64,000 nt of DNA from Acinetobacter sp. A47 (GCF_000805455.1 NZ_JSUS01000032.1:589631-653630); one strand, 5' to 3'. Numbered from the stretch's first letter, positions 1-9,188 are shown. Notes: generated by a model not told the origin, from the sequence alone. Program-made: numbers and translations.

Positions 1-1
1 C

Positions 2-598
2 TTGTTTACCCTCTTACACCAATCCGTTTCCCACATGACAGGCAATATCAGCATTCTGGCCATGAGTTTGCTGGACTTGCAACCTGAACATGTTATCTAC
101 CTTGCTCTGGTCATTATCTGTTTTGTGACAGGTTCATTTTATAGTGGCCTGATTCTGGGAAACGGTAATGTCGCATTTGGACGACGTTATGGCCTGCCTC
201 TTAGCCTGGTCGCTATCTTCCTGTTCCTGAGCTGGCTATTGTTACCCTATTTCCCCCGCTATGGCCTACTTTGGGCCTGTGTGGCAATGGGCGTTCAAAA
301 TGCCATGGTCAGCCACTACAAGGGCGCAATTATTCGCACCACCCACCTCTCAGGCGTGCTTACCGATATCGGTTTAGCCTTGGGATATAAAGCACGGGGC
401 CTGAAAGTAGAAAAACGCCGGATTTTTCTCCATCTGCTCATTTTTACCGGATTTTTATTGGGTGGGCTCATTGCGAGTGCACTTTATCCTTATTTAAAAT
501 TAAACAGCTTTCTCATTCCGGCCGGCTTAAGTCTCGGTTTAAGTATGGCATACTGGATTTTCTATTTTCGTTCTTCATCAAACTCACACTTGGATTGA
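2..598 (+). CDS. DUF1275 (YoaK-type) inner-membrane protein, 5' truncated
   Basis: The reading frame is open from the left edge, so the N-terminus lies outside the window and the TTG at position 2 is not a credible start. The visible 198 residues carry several hydrophobic segments and the family landmarks SHMTGN near the start and a GVQNAM...THLSGVLTDIG stretch in the middle. These are typical of the DUF1275 membrane family, which usually has about 220-240 residues and six helices. The function of the family is not established, although transport is often suggested. The next gene starts 3 bases after the stop, so the two are probably co-transcribed. Confidence 0.85.
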   Translation: MFTLLHQSVSHMTGNISILAMSLLDLQPEHVIYLALVIICFVTGSFYSGLILGNGNVAFGRRYGLPLSLVAIFLFLSWLLLPYFPRYGLLWACVAMGVQNAMVSHYKGAIIRTTHLSGVLTDIGLALGYKARGLKVEKRRIFLHLLIFTGFLLGGLIASALYPYLKLNSFLIPAGLSLGLSMAYWIFYFRSSSNSHLD

Positions 599-601
599 AT
601 T

Positions 602-1138
602 ATGGTTAAAAATGCATTGCAGGCCCAACTCTTAAAAGCCGGTTTGGTGGATAATAAAAAAGCAAAAAAACTGACAAAACAAGTGCAGCACGAACAACGC
701 ACCGGGCAAAATGACGATGCCGCCCTCAAGGCAGAAATTGATCGTGCCAAACAGGAAAAACTGGCCAAAGATCAGGCTCTGAATCTGGAGAAGCAAAAGA
801 TTCTGGAAGAAAAAGCCCTAAAGGCCTCGATCATCCAGATGATAAAACAGCACAAGGTAAAAGATATTGCTGGCGATGTTACCTATCAGTTTATTGATGA
901 AGGCAAAATCAAGAAGGTTTACCTTTCACAACAGGTTTATAATGCACTGGTAGCGGGTTCACTGATCATTGCCAAGGATCAGGATAGTTATGCTTATCTG
1001 CCTAAAGCGCTGGCAGATAAGATTGACCAGAAGATGCAAGGCTTTATTCTGGTCAACAACAATGAGAAAAATGACCAGACGACTGATGAAGATGATCCAT
1101 ATGCAGCGTATGTGATTCCTGATGATCTGATGTGGTAA
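602..1138 (+). CDS. DUF2058 (YaiL-type) nucleoid-associated-like protein
   Basis: This 178-residue charged protein begins with a short segment (KNALQAQLLKAGLVDNKKAKK) followed by a Lys/Gln/Glu-rich region likely to form a coiled coil (about residues 20-80). A compact C-terminal domain ends in an acidic tail with DEDDPYAAY. This arrangement matches the DUF2058 family, including E. coli YaiL, whose role is unclear. It has no signal peptide or membrane segment and is expected in the cytoplasm. It sits 3 bases downstream of the DUF1275 gene. Confidence 0.85.
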   Translation: MVKNALQAQLLKAGLVDNKKAKKLTKQVQHEQRTGQNDDAALKAEIDRAKQEKLAKDQALNLEKQKILEEKALKASIIQMIKQHKVKDIAGDVTYQFIDEGKIKKVYLSQQVYNALVAGSLIIAKDQDSYAYLPKALADKIDQKMQGFILVNNNEKNDQTTDEDDPYAAYVIPDDLMW

Positions 1139-1242
1139 TACATCTGCTTATGTAAAAACGCCTTACAAATCGTATATAAACTGTGATCAGATTATTATAA
1201 ATATCCAATACACCTTACAATTCTATCTCAAAGAATTTTAAG

Positions 1243-2505
1243 GTGTATTTTAGTTTGGATTATTTAGGTTTTATCCGTGATGCACGGGTTGAGTTAAGCC
1301 ATTATCCTTGGCTTGAAATGATATTGGCCTTAACCGTTTTAATTTTATTTGCAGCGCTTGCCAACTTTATCGCGAAGCGGATTATTGTTCGCGGGATTCG
1401 TCATTTAATTACAAAATTTAAGTCTCCAAACCAGTCTATTTTTGCACAGCATAGTGTAAGCCGCCGTTTTGCAAATATTGTTCCGGCAATTGTCATTCTC
1501 AATGGCATTACAGCAATTCCACATTTACCGGAAAAAATTGTCACTCTGGTTCAAATGGGTGCGCAGGCATTTATTTTCCTGACGCTTGCACTGACTGTCA
1601 GTGAAGCACTAAATATCTTTAACCTGATTTATCAACGCAATCCGAAATCAAGAAACAAGCCGATCAAGGGCTATTTACAGCTCATCAAGCTGATCCTGTT
1701 TGTTGTGTGCGGTTTGATGATCTTAGGCACCTTCCTCAAGAAAGATGTGTTCACCCTGCTGGCCGGCTTTGGTGCCATGGCTGCTGTCCTGATGCTGGTC
1801 TTCCAGAACACCATTCTGTCACTGGTTGCCAGCGTACAGATCGCCTCTTATGACATGGTGCGGATCGGGGACTGGATTGAAATGCCATCGTTAAATGCGG
1901 ATGGCGATGTAATTGATATGTCATTACATACCGTGACCGTACAGAATTTTGACAAGACCTTTACCACCATTCCAACCAACAAACTGGTAACTGATACCTT
2001 TAGAAACTGGCGTGGGATGAGTGAGTCAGGTTGTCGTCGTATCAAGCGTTCACTGTTCCTGGATCAAAGCAGTGTTCACTTTATGAGTGATGAAGAGCAG
2101 CAAAAACTGAAAGACTTCTTACTGCTCGATCAATATTTAAATGCCAAACAGTCTGAAATCGAAGAGTTCAATAATCACCTGAGCAACCAGTCACGCTATA
2201 ACCAGCGTCGCCTGACAAATTTAGGGACTTTCCGGGCTTATGTAGAATTTTACTTACGTCAGCATCATGGCATTGCCCAGAACCAGACCATTCTGGTACG
2301 TCAAATGCAACCAACCAGCGAAGGTCTGCCATTAGAAATCTATGCATTTACCAATACCATTGCATGGGCGGCTTATGAAGCGATTCAGTCAGATATTTTT
2401 GACCATCTGATTGCGATTATTCCAGAGTTTGGTTTAAGAATTTATCAAGCTCCATCAGGTCATGACTTTCAATTACTTACAACAGAGCAAGAACGCAAAG
2501 CTTAA
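1243..2505 (+). CDS. YbdG-like mechanosensitive ion channel (MscS family)
   Basis: The protein has 420 residues, close to the length of E. coli YbdG. Five hydrophobic helices span about residues 20-200. The last is the Gly/Ala-rich pore helix (GFGAMAAVLMLVFQ, about 175-190), followed by the MscS beta domain with the motif RIGDWIEM and then the segment TIPTNKL. A long soluble C-terminal part follows. It should sit in the inner membrane and release solutes on hypo-osmotic shock. The start is GTG, just after AAGGTG. A strong hairpin terminator follows the stop. Confidence 0.9.
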   Translation: MYFSLDYLGFIRDARVELSHYPWLEMILALTVLILFAALANFIAKRIIVRGIRHLITKFKSPNQSIFAQHSVSRRFANIVPAIVILNGITAIPHLPEKIVTLVQMGAQAFIFLTLALTVSEALNIFNLIYQRNPKSRNKPIKGYLQLIKLILFVVCGLMILGTFLKKDVFTLLAGFGAMAAVLMLVFQNTILSLVASVQIASYDMVRIGDWIEMPSLNADGDVIDMSLHTVTVQNFDKTFTTIPTNKLVTDTFRNWRGMSESGCRRIKRSLFLDQSSVHFMSDEEQQKLKDFLLLDQYLNAKQSEIEEFNNHLSNQSRYNQRRLTNLGTFRAYVEFYLRQHHGIAQNQTILVRQMQPTSEGLPLEIYAFTNTIAWAAYEAIQSDIFDHLIAIIPEFGLRIYQAPSGHDFQLLTTEQERKA

Positions 2506-2516
2506 ATATCGCAATT

Positions 2517-2546
2517 AAAAAAGCACCTTCGGGTGCTTTTTTATTT
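2517..2546 (+). terminator. Rho-independent terminator of the MscS-family gene
   Basis: The stem AAGCACC/GGTGCTT has a TTCG tetraloop and is followed by a T-rich run. It begins 12 bases after the stop codon. Confidence 0.9.
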
Positions 2547-2606
2547 TTTGTTACTCTACAAACTTAAATTAAGTAAGTTGTACAATGTATTCCTTGATAG
2601 GAAAGC

Positions 2607-3383
2607 TTAAGTGATCGATATTTCTTTAGTCATTTTTTGGCCTTTCCGCAAAATTTCAAACTTCACTGTCTCTTTCTTTAGATAATTAGATATATCCACA
2701 AAATGACTTACGTCTCTCACCACAATATCATTCATTTTCAAAATAATATCGTCTTCTAATATCTCTCCAAAAGCAGGAGATTTTTTAGATATCACTTTAG
2801 CCTTTACACCCTCCAAATAACCAGTTCGGGATTTATCTAAATCAGATAAATCAATTGGATAAACTCCCGTAACAGATTCAAATCTATAAAAATAACTGAC
2901 CGTATATTCTTTTTGTGGTTGATAAACAGGAGCTGATTGAGTTAAAGCTCCGTTAATATTATTGGATGTATTAACACTACCAAATCCATTGCCATTATTT
3001 TCTCCTTGATTTTGGGAATTATAAGGAGCTGGTGTCAAAAAACTATAGTATCCTATTGATTCTGTGGATTGACTATTGCTAAACAATACAATCTGGGCCC
3101 CAAGAGAGTCTGCCCTTTTTTCGAGCTCATTAACAATGTAATCATAGCCTTTTGAGCTATCTCTCCCGTTAAATTTCTGCGATTTAATTGGCACAAAACC
3201 TTCTTCTAATAGTTGTATTGTTGATACGTTAAACTCTTCTGTCTTCAAGGCTTGCGCTTTAACAAACTGTGATTTATTTGCCTTCTTAAAAAGAGAAATA
3301 GGGATATAAATATTTGCGACTGTTTGAGTACTTAATGAAAGTATAAGGACGCTAGAAAAAAACGCGCCAACTAAATTTTTCAT
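2607..3383 (-). CDS. Secreted or periplasmic PDZ-domain protein
   Basis: With the internal ATG as start the protein has 258 residues. It begins with a signal peptide (MKNLVGAFFSSVLILSLSTQ, cleavage near TVA-N). The C-terminal 90 residues look like a PDZ domain: GYLEGVKAKVISKKSPAFGE, then DDIILKMNDIVV and a closing strand KFEILRKG. The middle holds an Asn/Gly-rich linker. No protease catalytic domain is visible, so it is probably an envelope adaptor and not a DegP-type protease. A start 10 codons upstream (3413) is possible but would put charged residues before the signal peptide. Confidence 0.75.
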   Translation of the reverse strand: MKNLVGAFFSSVLILSLSTQTVANIYIPISLFKKANKSQFVKAQALKTEEFNVSTIQLLEEGFVPIKSQKFNGRDSSKGYDYIVNELEKRADSLGAQIVLFSNSQSTESIGYYSFLTPAPYNSQNQGENNGNGFGSVNTSNNINGALTQSAPVYQPQKEYTVSYFYRFESVTGVYPIDLSDLDKSRTGYLEGVKAKVISKKSPAFGEILEDDIILKMNDIVVRDVSHFVDISNYLKKETVKFEILRKGQKMTKEISIT

Positions 3384-3598
3384 ATTAAAAATCACTTTTC
3401 TAATGTTATACAAACAAATAATCTAAGAAACTAGAATCATACAAAAATCATATCAAATTTAATTTTCATTCTCAAAGGTTTCAAGCAATAAATATTCTAA
3501 AGATAATTACATTTTGGTTTATTTTTTAAGTAAATTAAGACTTAATCCTCCTATATGTTTATAAATCCACGAGATATGAATAAAAGCCATAAACAACT

Positions 3599-3850
3599 TT
3601 AATGGATCTCGAAATATTTCTTACACCCTTCCATCCATTCTTTAGATACAGACGCTTCACGGGGATATTCGGTATTTGCCAGCTCGCAATCTTCAACCTT
3701 TTTTAGCCCATTGTCCGCTGGGAAGGAATATCCATAATAACCGTCACTACTGAGCGGAAATCCTCCTGTTTGCCTATAGTCCAGATACAGGTAGCCCATA
3801 TATGATAATGTAATCCCTAAAATTATAACCATTACCCCTTTTAAGCTCAT
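3599..3850 (-). CDS. Small hypothetical protein with N-terminal membrane helix
   Basis: This 83-residue protein has one N-terminal hydrophobic segment (about residues 5-24, GVMVIILGITLSYMGYLYLD). A polar remainder containing two Cys residues (about 54 and 76) follows. No known family is recognised. The helix could be a membrane anchor or an uncleaved signal. It lies among other short minus-strand genes but is separated from them by more than 180 bases on each side. Confidence 0.55.
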   Translation of the reverse strand: MSLKGVMVIILGITLSYMGYLYLDYRQTGGFPLSSDGYYGYSFPADNGLKKVEDCELANTEYPREASVSKEWMEGCKKYFEIH

Positions 3851-3987
3851 TTTTCTACTCTATGGTCTAGTTTTCAACATTATAAACATATTAACTAAAC
3901 ATTTTGGGATATAAGGCGGTTGTGTTTTAACAATCACCTCATAATCGAGCGACCACAAAATAGAAATGAATATTTTCTACATCACAT

Positions 3988-4018
3988 AAAAAAGCCCTAA
4001 ACTGTTAGGGCTTTTTTT
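3988..4018 (-). terminator. Terminator downstream of the 93-residue gene
   Basis: The stem AGCCCTAA/TTAGGGCT is flanked by A-rich and T-rich tracts, so it could work in either direction. It lies 10 bases beyond the end of the minus-strand gene at 4029. Confidence 0.85.
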
Positions 4019-4028
4019 ATCTTTTCGA

Positions 4029-4310
4029 TCAATCCCACTCAAGCTGGAACTGGATATTGGTATTGGTAAAATTGGGATTTAAAAAAACACGATAACCAGC
4101 TGCTTTTAATTCACTCACCACTATATCAGCATCCTCGCTACTGACCTCATGTTTTGAGAATTGTTGCAAGGCATCTCTGTCGCCATCATTGGCTCGTAAT
4201 TTAATAGTGCTTGAAATTTTTGAGAGAATTTTATCTACCGTTAGTTTTTTAACATTTGCATTGGAAATTGCTGTAGCTCGTGATGCAGGTAACAAAATTT
4301 CTTCGTTCAC
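4029..4310 (-). CDS. Small soluble protein of unknown function
   Basis: The 93-residue protein starts at GTG, with GGCGGA a few bases upstream as a ribosome-binding site. It is soluble, with two or three predicted helices and a beta-rich C-terminus (YRVFLNPNFTNTNIQFQLEWD). The sentence-like pattern 'SSEDADIVVSELKAAGYRVFLN' resembles small phage or mobile-element proteins that pair a helix with a strand, but no family is recognised. It has its own terminator. Confidence 0.6.
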   Translation of the reverse strand: MNEEILLPASRATAISNANVKKLTVDKILSKISSTIKLRANDGDRDALQQFSKHEVSSEDADIVVSELKAAGYRVFLNPNFTNTNIQFQLEWD

Positions 4311-4449
4311 TGTATTCCGCCTGTTATATCAGAATAAGAAAAAAATATAATATGTTCTATTTCCACTTTTTCAAGTCATCAAATTAAACTAAACGACATA
4401 TTTTGGCGCATTTGTCTTAAATTTTGACGAAACAAAATAAGCAGTCTCT

Positions 4450-4899
4450 TTAACGCAAATCGTCTAAATGCCTGATTGCCAGTTTTACACCATAACTCCC
4501 CTCATGATCTGCATCCAGCCATCCACCATTGATCACGGCCGGTACTTTTTTATCAATGCTATGGCCGGAAAGCTGTCTGGCATCCTGACGTTTTAGATAA
4601 CCTACCGTCAGCCCCTGTATTTCGACCCGAATCGCATGTGCATCGAATGAATTTGAAGGTTCTGATACCACTCTGGCAGTCACCTCATAAAGTTTAGCCC
4701 TTCGGGCTTTCGGACCGGCAATCTTTTTTAAGTTATGCTGATAGGATTGCTCACCAACAATTTCAAACGTATATAAGACATTTTCAGCAAAAGATGCCTT
4801 TTCTGAAGCAAAGGTCGATAAACTATGATTGTTCTGGAATTTTCTGGCAAATAAAATCACCAGTAGACCAATGATCAAGGTGATAATGAATATCCACAT
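4450..4899 (-). CDS. Membrane-anchored HIRAN-like domain protein
   Basis: This 149-residue protein has an N-terminal membrane helix (about residues 2-18, IFIITLIIGLLVILFA). The domain that follows has the HIRAN pattern: FEIVGEQSYQHNL, later EPSNSFDAHAIRVEI, then VGYLKRQDA. HIRAN domains are best known for binding DNA 3' ends in helicases such as HLTF; bacterial single-domain versions are uncharacterised. The membrane anchor makes a DNA-repair role uncertain. The start ATG is supported by GGGGAG seven bases upstream. Confidence 0.7.
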   Translation of the reverse strand: MWIFIITLIIGLLVILFARKFQNNHSLSTFASEKASFAENVLYTFEIVGEQSYQHNLKKIAGPKARRAKLYEVTARVVSEPSNSFDAHAIRVEIQGLTVGYLKRQDARQLSGHSIDKKVPAVINGGWLDADHEGSYGVKLAIRHLDDLR

Positions 4900-4974
4900 T
4901 ACAATCTCCCCATACTTTTAAGGGTAGATATAACATGGCTTTGCAGGAGGTCAGTCTTGTAGTTTGTATGCAGA

Positions 4975-5265
4975 TTACACCTGATCTGCAATATTTGTTA
5001 TTTTTCTTTGCTCGTAATATTGCAAAATGCTACTGACTTTTAAAAGTAAATATCCAAATAAGATGCCATTCGCCATAATCCCCAGCCCGACAGCAATAAT
5101 CTTGCCTGACCAGACCTTTACAATGTCCAGATTGTCATTTCGGGCTTCGACCTGACCAAACATAACAATAAATGCAATGCCGGCAATACAGCCTAATATG
5201 ATGACAGTCCAGGCAACATAAGTGTTGGTGGTGCTTTCCTTCAGCTGATCTTGGGTTTCGCTCAT
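4975..5265 (-). CDS. Small inner-membrane protein, two helices
   Basis: The protein has 96 residues and two clear hydrophobic segments (about 18-40 and 50-73), both Gly/Ala/Ile-rich. A short loop containing EARNDNLD joins them, and the tail is basic. No family is recognised. GAGGAAGGG just upstream of the ATG is a strong ribosome-binding site, which supports a real gene. Confidence 0.6.
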   Translation of the reverse strand: MSETQDQLKESTTNTYVAWTVIILGCIAGIAFIVMFGQVEARNDNLDIVKVWSGKIIAVGLGIMANGILFGYLLLKVSSILQYYEQRKITNIADQV

Positions 5266-5376
5266 ATTCCCTTCCTCAAAACAAGCCTTTGATTCTCATT
5301 GTTGAGGGCAATATAGCAATTTTTATACAGTAACAAATGGCACAAATTGATGTGTTTTATTAGAGTTTCTTATCCT

Positions 5377-5709
5377 TCATTTACAAATGATGTCTAATTT
5401 TTCAGCATAGTAATCGGTTGAGATTTTAAGATCAGCCATTAGTTTTTCCTTGGTATAATCTTTTGGCGCGACTTTTAATAACGCCGGAATATATTGGGAT
5501 TCGTATAGTTTCGGGTAGTCTTCACACAGAACTTTGGTCTGTTGCTGTTTTGGGGTGTCAGGATTATCCAGAATATCCATATATTCAGAAATTTTGTTAT
5601 CGACTGTTTCAAAGCTTTCTTGCGCCTTTTCAATCTTGACTTCCGGTTGCTTATTACAACCTGCACACAAGATTGAAATCAGACCGAAGTAAAGGAACTT
5701 GTTTTTCAT
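5377..5709 (-). CDS. Small putative lipoprotein
   Basis: From the ATG at 5709 the protein has 110 residues and begins with a lipoprotein signal (MKNKFLYFGLISILCAGC), whose lipobox LCAGC ends at Cys18. The mature part is a charged, helical domain of about 90 residues with two further Cys residues. No Asp follows the lipid-modified Cys (the next residue is Asn), which would suit the outer membrane. A TTG seven codons upstream keeps the frame open but is a poorer start. The function is unknown. Confidence 0.7.
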   Translation of the reverse strand: MKNKFLYFGLISILCAGCNKQPEVKIEKAQESFETVDNKISEYMDILDNPDTPKQQQTKVLCEDYPKLYESQYIPALLKVAPKDYTKEKLMADLKISTDYYAEKLDIICK

Positions 5710-5891
5710 AGCACGCTTTTTTAGATTCAAGAAATTAATCTTAGCTAGTGTAGCTTAGTTTGCCCTTGAATCAATGCCCCTTTGTTTTTCAGTTTTTCGC
5801 CCATTTCGTAAATTTTGCCGGCCGGTTGTTAGCAATTATGTTGCACGGCGTATTGATAAAGTCCAGATTGAAGCCACTTTTGCATAAAAGA

Positions 5892-5920
5892 AAAAAGGCT
5901 TTGAATAACAAAGCCTTTTT
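5892..5920 (-). terminator. Terminator of the TIM-barrel tail-like gene
   Basis: The stem AAGGCTTTG/CAAAGCCTT has a five-base loop and A/T tracts on both sides. It lies 16 bases past the stop of the minus-strand gene at 5936. Confidence 0.85.
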
Positions 5921-5935
5921 AGCTAATAGACAGTT

Positions 5936-7822
5936 TTACAGATAAATTTCAGGTGGATACGGCGTATTGTCATTGACTGGCTGATACAAGGTATTCCCCG
6001 CAAAGAATCCTTGGGCTGACTGGCCAATATCAATGGTAATTGAATCGGCCATCACCTGAGGATAAGCCCAAATGAATTGTTTCATCAGCCCCAATGTAGC
6101 GTTATTTTGCATATCCCCGAAAATACGTTGCCAAATAGGTGTCTGGTAAGCTTTGCTTGCGTCAAAGCCATATAAATGCGCAATGGATGAATCCGGTACA
6201 AACCCGGCCAGATATGCAACCTTGTCCTGTGGATAGTTCAGGTCCTGAGTTGCAATCTCGGCAACAGCCTGATGGGCAAGATCCAGCCGTGCTTCCAGAA
6301 TCCAGTCATAGGCTTCCGTCATGATGTAATCGAAATTTGGATAGCAATAATGCTCGCGTGGATAGTTAATATCTGTCACTAAAGTTTCAATTGGCGTCCG
6401 GATGGTCGGGAAAAAAATAAGTGGGCAAACTTTTGCCTGCGGGTATTTTGTTTTTACTTTGGTACGAATATCCCGGCAGGTCTGCCCAAGCTTGTTTCTC
6501 AACCAGTTTTTAAACTCGTCATAAGGTGTTCCCGTTTTATTCATGGCCTCATAAATGGTTCCCAAGTCTGGTGCGTAGAGTCCGGTTTCTGCATTAAAGG
6601 CCACCTTGGTCGGAAAATCATAAACACAAGGAAGATCGGTTCCCTGGTTATACCACCACCAAGGCTCACCAATTTGCATATTTACGTCACAGCCACCCAC
6701 TGCCATGGTATCTGCAAACTCAAGAAAGACCTGATGCAGATAAGCCAAGGCATTCTGGTCACATGGGCTAAAAAAGTAACTTGGCGGTTCATAACCGGTA
6801 CGCCCTAGATTACTATTCCAGTCTCGCTGCGCCCAGAACTCATTTGCAGCCAGGGAATACATTTCAAAACTTACCCCGAAAACAGGTTGCATCCCGGCCT
6901 CATGGAGGGCCCGGGCAAAATGCTCATGCCATTTGCGGGTACACGGATTCACCACATCCTGATTACTCGATAACGGGTCAGGAATCAACCATTTATTAAT
7001 CCCTGCCTGCCATGACATTTCAGGATATTTAGACATGCCACAATAGTGATTAATCAACCCTTGGTAACCCAAAGCCGCCATATTATCGACCAGACGCTGA
7101 GGGTTAAGATCATAATGATCATCATAGCTGGTACATATGCCATACGCATGAGCAGGAACTGCGACACGGCTTAACGCCAGTTTTGCATTCGGGCCAGTTG
7201 TTACCGAGTTGATTATACGGATATAACCATCTTCTGCCTGCGGCAACGGTTGTGTAGTCTGCCCCTTGTAGCTCATTGTAAATGCAGAAAAAGAAATACG
7301 CTGGATATTGCTGACGGGAAATGTTTCTGTCGCAGTAAATCCGGCCTTGACTGTATCCCAGTTAATATGAATATGTGCAGTTCTTGAGGCCGGTCGGTCA
7401 GCATAGTTGAACAGGACAATATAGGCGACTTTATCTATCCCATTTTCACGATAATAAACGGTCAAGGTTGGTGTCAAAGTTTCATTGTTTAATGCAGGCA
7501 TACTTGCCGACAGTTCAATATCAAAATCCCAAATTGTACCGCGATAGTCATACTTGGTTTCATAAGCAAGTAGCTTGTGATCTTTTGTATCATCGGAATC
7601 CCAACTGATTCCGGCCAGATCTGTGGTAGTACGTGAACGGAAAGAAGCCTCAAAACCATTCCCATAACCGGTAATTGCAAAGGACATGGTTTGCGGGCCA
7701 TCCACACGCCAGAATTTCGGGCTAAAACGATCAATGATCGAGGTTGTAACCGTTAAGTGAGGAGATTTTTTTAAGTTTTTTTCAAAATTAATGGTCATTT
7801 GTTTATGCTCTAATTGAATCAT
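5936..7822 (-). CDS. Phage/GTA-type tail protein with TIM-barrel-like region
   Basis: The protein has 628 residues and no signal peptide. The first 200 residues are beta-rich. From about residue 225 to 560 the sequence looks like a TIM-barrel glycosidase-type fold, with YGICTSYDDH, QPVFGVSFEMYS, NMQIGEPWWWYNQG and FDYIMTEAYDWILEA. Related proteins occur in siphophage and gene-transfer-agent tail modules, where some databases call them 'non-contractile tail sheath'; I recall this from memory and cannot check it. No other tail gene lies beside it, so it is an orphan. ATG at 7822 was kept; ATG at 7798 is an alternative. Confidence 0.6.
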   Translation of the reverse strand: MIQLEHKQMTINFEKNLKKSPHLTVTTSIIDRFSPKFWRVDGPQTMSFAITGYGNGFEASFRSRTTTDLAGISWDSDDTKDHKLLAYETKYDYRGTIWDFDIELSASMPALNNETLTPTLTVYYRENGIDKVAYIVLFNYADRPASRTAHIHINWDTVKAGFTATETFPVSNIQRISFSAFTMSYKGQTTQPLPQAEDGYIRIINSVTTGPNAKLALSRVAVPAHAYGICTSYDDHYDLNPQRLVDNMAALGYQGLINHYCGMSKYPEMSWQAGINKWLIPDPLSSNQDVVNPCTRKWHEHFARALHEAGMQPVFGVSFEMYSLAANEFWAQRDWNSNLGRTGYEPPSYFFSPCDQNALAYLHQVFLEFADTMAVGGCDVNMQIGEPWWWYNQGTDLPCVYDFPTKVAFNAETGLYAPDLGTIYEAMNKTGTPYDEFKNWLRNKLGQTCRDIRTKVKTKYPQAKVCPLIFFPTIRTPIETLVTDINYPREHYCYPNFDYIMTEAYDWILEARLDLAHQAVAEIATQDLNYPQDKVAYLAGFVPDSSIAHLYGFDASKAYQTPIWQRIFGDMQNNATLGLMKQFIWAYPQVMADSITIDIGQSAQGFFAGNTLYQPVNDNTPYPPEIYL

Positions 7823-7933
7823 TAAGCTTTTATCTTAAGTAATATGATTTTTTTTAGGTGTATGTATAGGTAATCTTTGATCAAAAGCGAACCACTTATA
7901 TTGAGCTTATGTAACAGTTCACATTAGAAAATA

Positions 7934-7958
7934 AAAAAGCCCATCCATGGATGAGCTT
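7934..7958 (-). terminator. Terminator of the outer-membrane barrel gene
   Basis: The stem is AAGC..ATCC/GGAT..GCTT. On the minus strand it is followed by a T run. It starts about 22 bases past the stop at 7981. Confidence 0.75.
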
Positions 7959-7980
7959 GGCGAACAGGCTGCACCAGCCC

Positions 7981-8631
7981 TTAAAAACGATAACGTATAC
8001 CGGTTTTATAGGTGATACCATCCAGATCCAGTACATCGGAAGCACCGCTATCACAGAAATAACCTGTACATACATCTTTCAAGTTTTCACTATAAAGCCA
8101 CTTGTATCCCAGCCCGAGATAAGCCGCGACACGGGGTTGGAAATAATGGCCTAATTCCAACTCAAGCGGCAATGTTACATAGCGTAACCTGATATCGTAG
8201 TCATCAGCTTTTAACCAGGCGTATCCGATACCAATGCTCGCATTGGCATAAGAATTATTGCGGTTATAAAACTGATATCCACCTCTTACCTCAATTTCAG
8301 TACTGTTCCAGTCCGAATTGCTCTGGTAGTGCATACCCAGTGTGGTATTGAATGTATCCAAAGCTGTAAATGTAATACCGGCACCTAGACCATTCAGGCT
8401 TTCATGTCCATCGACCTCATCGGACTTCAGCCTTGAACCTTCAAATTGTGCAAAGACAGAGGTTTGGATAGCTGTGTTTATCTGACTCTGACCATTTTTT
8501 GCCGGTTGTAATGTATATTCGCCCAGTTCCTGAGGTGCTCCATAATTGAGCTGTAATGGGGCTTCTCCCCATCCATTGATACAGACAAGACATGCAACCA
8601 GCCCCGTTACCCCTGCAAATGCTTTTTTCAT
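7981..8631 (-). CDS. Outer-membrane beta-barrel protein
   Basis: The 216-residue precursor starts with a signal peptide (MKKAFAGVTGLVACLVCING). The rest consists of alternating amphipathic strands such as YANASIGIGYAWL and YLGLGYKWLYS. It ends in ITYKTGIRYRF, whose terminal Phe is the usual sorting signal for barrel insertion by the BAM complex. The length fits an eight-stranded barrel. The loop DVCTGYFCDSG holds a likely disulfide. No specific family is recognised. The ribosome-binding site AGGTC precedes the ATG. Confidence 0.75.
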   Translation of the reverse strand: MKKAFAGVTGLVACLVCINGWGEAPLQLNYGAPQELGEYTLQPAKNGQSQINTAIQTSVFAQFEGSRLKSDEVDGHESLNGLGAGITFTALDTFNTTLGMHYQSNSDWNSTEIEVRGGYQFYNRNNSYANASIGIGYAWLKADDYDIRLRYVTLPLELELGHYFQPRVAAYLGLGYKWLYSENLKDVCTGYFCDSGASDVLDLDGITYKTGIRYRF

Positions 8632-8858
8632 TCAAAGACCTATTTTTATTTAAATTATGAACCCTGAGCATAAGTTATTTTTAGGTCTGGAAAAATCTTT
8701 TTCTTGGCCTCCGGTTAACAAACCGATAGCTGGTATAAGGCTTTATTTTTATTGGCTGATCATGAATCACCGCAACCGGCTCAATGGAATATGAACAGAC
8801 TGAAACGACCGGTGTCTGTCTGTTCTTATCCCACTTCATGGCATCAAAACATACCTAA

Positions 8859-9188
8859 TCAGGCAGCCATTCTCCGGCATTCGATCGCGCATTGATGGCA
8901 TGTTTCGGCACATTGCTGACAATGTTCGGACGCATGCCGGATACACTCTTGCGCACACCAGTCACATAGCTGTGCACAAACCTGGCAGATTTCTGCCATG
9001 AAAGGCGAATTTCTTTGTGCCGATCGGGCACACAACAGACAAATATCTGAGCATTCCAGACAGCGGCTCATACACTCCCGCATCATCTCAAGCTTTTCTT
9101 CTTCCATGCATGCCGCAGCACAAGTTGTACAGGTCAACGAGCAGACCAGACAGGCTTTGGCACAATCTGAAAACTGGATCGCATCCAT
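8859..9188 (-). CDS. Four-helix-bundle Cys-rich protein (DUF326, copper-storage-like)
   Basis: This 109-residue protein has an unusually large number of Cys residues in helical spacing (CAKACLVCSLTCTTCAAAC, CLECSDICLLC, CQVCAQLCDWC, CQQCAETCHQC). This is the pattern of the DUF326/Csp family, in which Cys residues lining a four-helix bundle bind many Cu(I) ions. There is no signal peptide, so the protein is cytosolic. AAGGAG seven bases before the ATG marks the start. A role in copper buffering follows from the family and has not been shown here. Confidence 0.85.
   Translation of the reverse strand: MDAIQFSDCAKACLVCSLTCTTCAAACMEEEKLEMMRECMSRCLECSDICLLCARSAQRNSPFMAEICQVCAQLCDWCAQECIRHASEHCQQCAETCHQCAIECRRMAA

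Noticed and set aside
5760..5945. 61-codon plus-strand frame near the TIM-barrel gene
   Set aside because: It overlaps an intrinsic terminator and the end of the opposite gene. No start signal was found.
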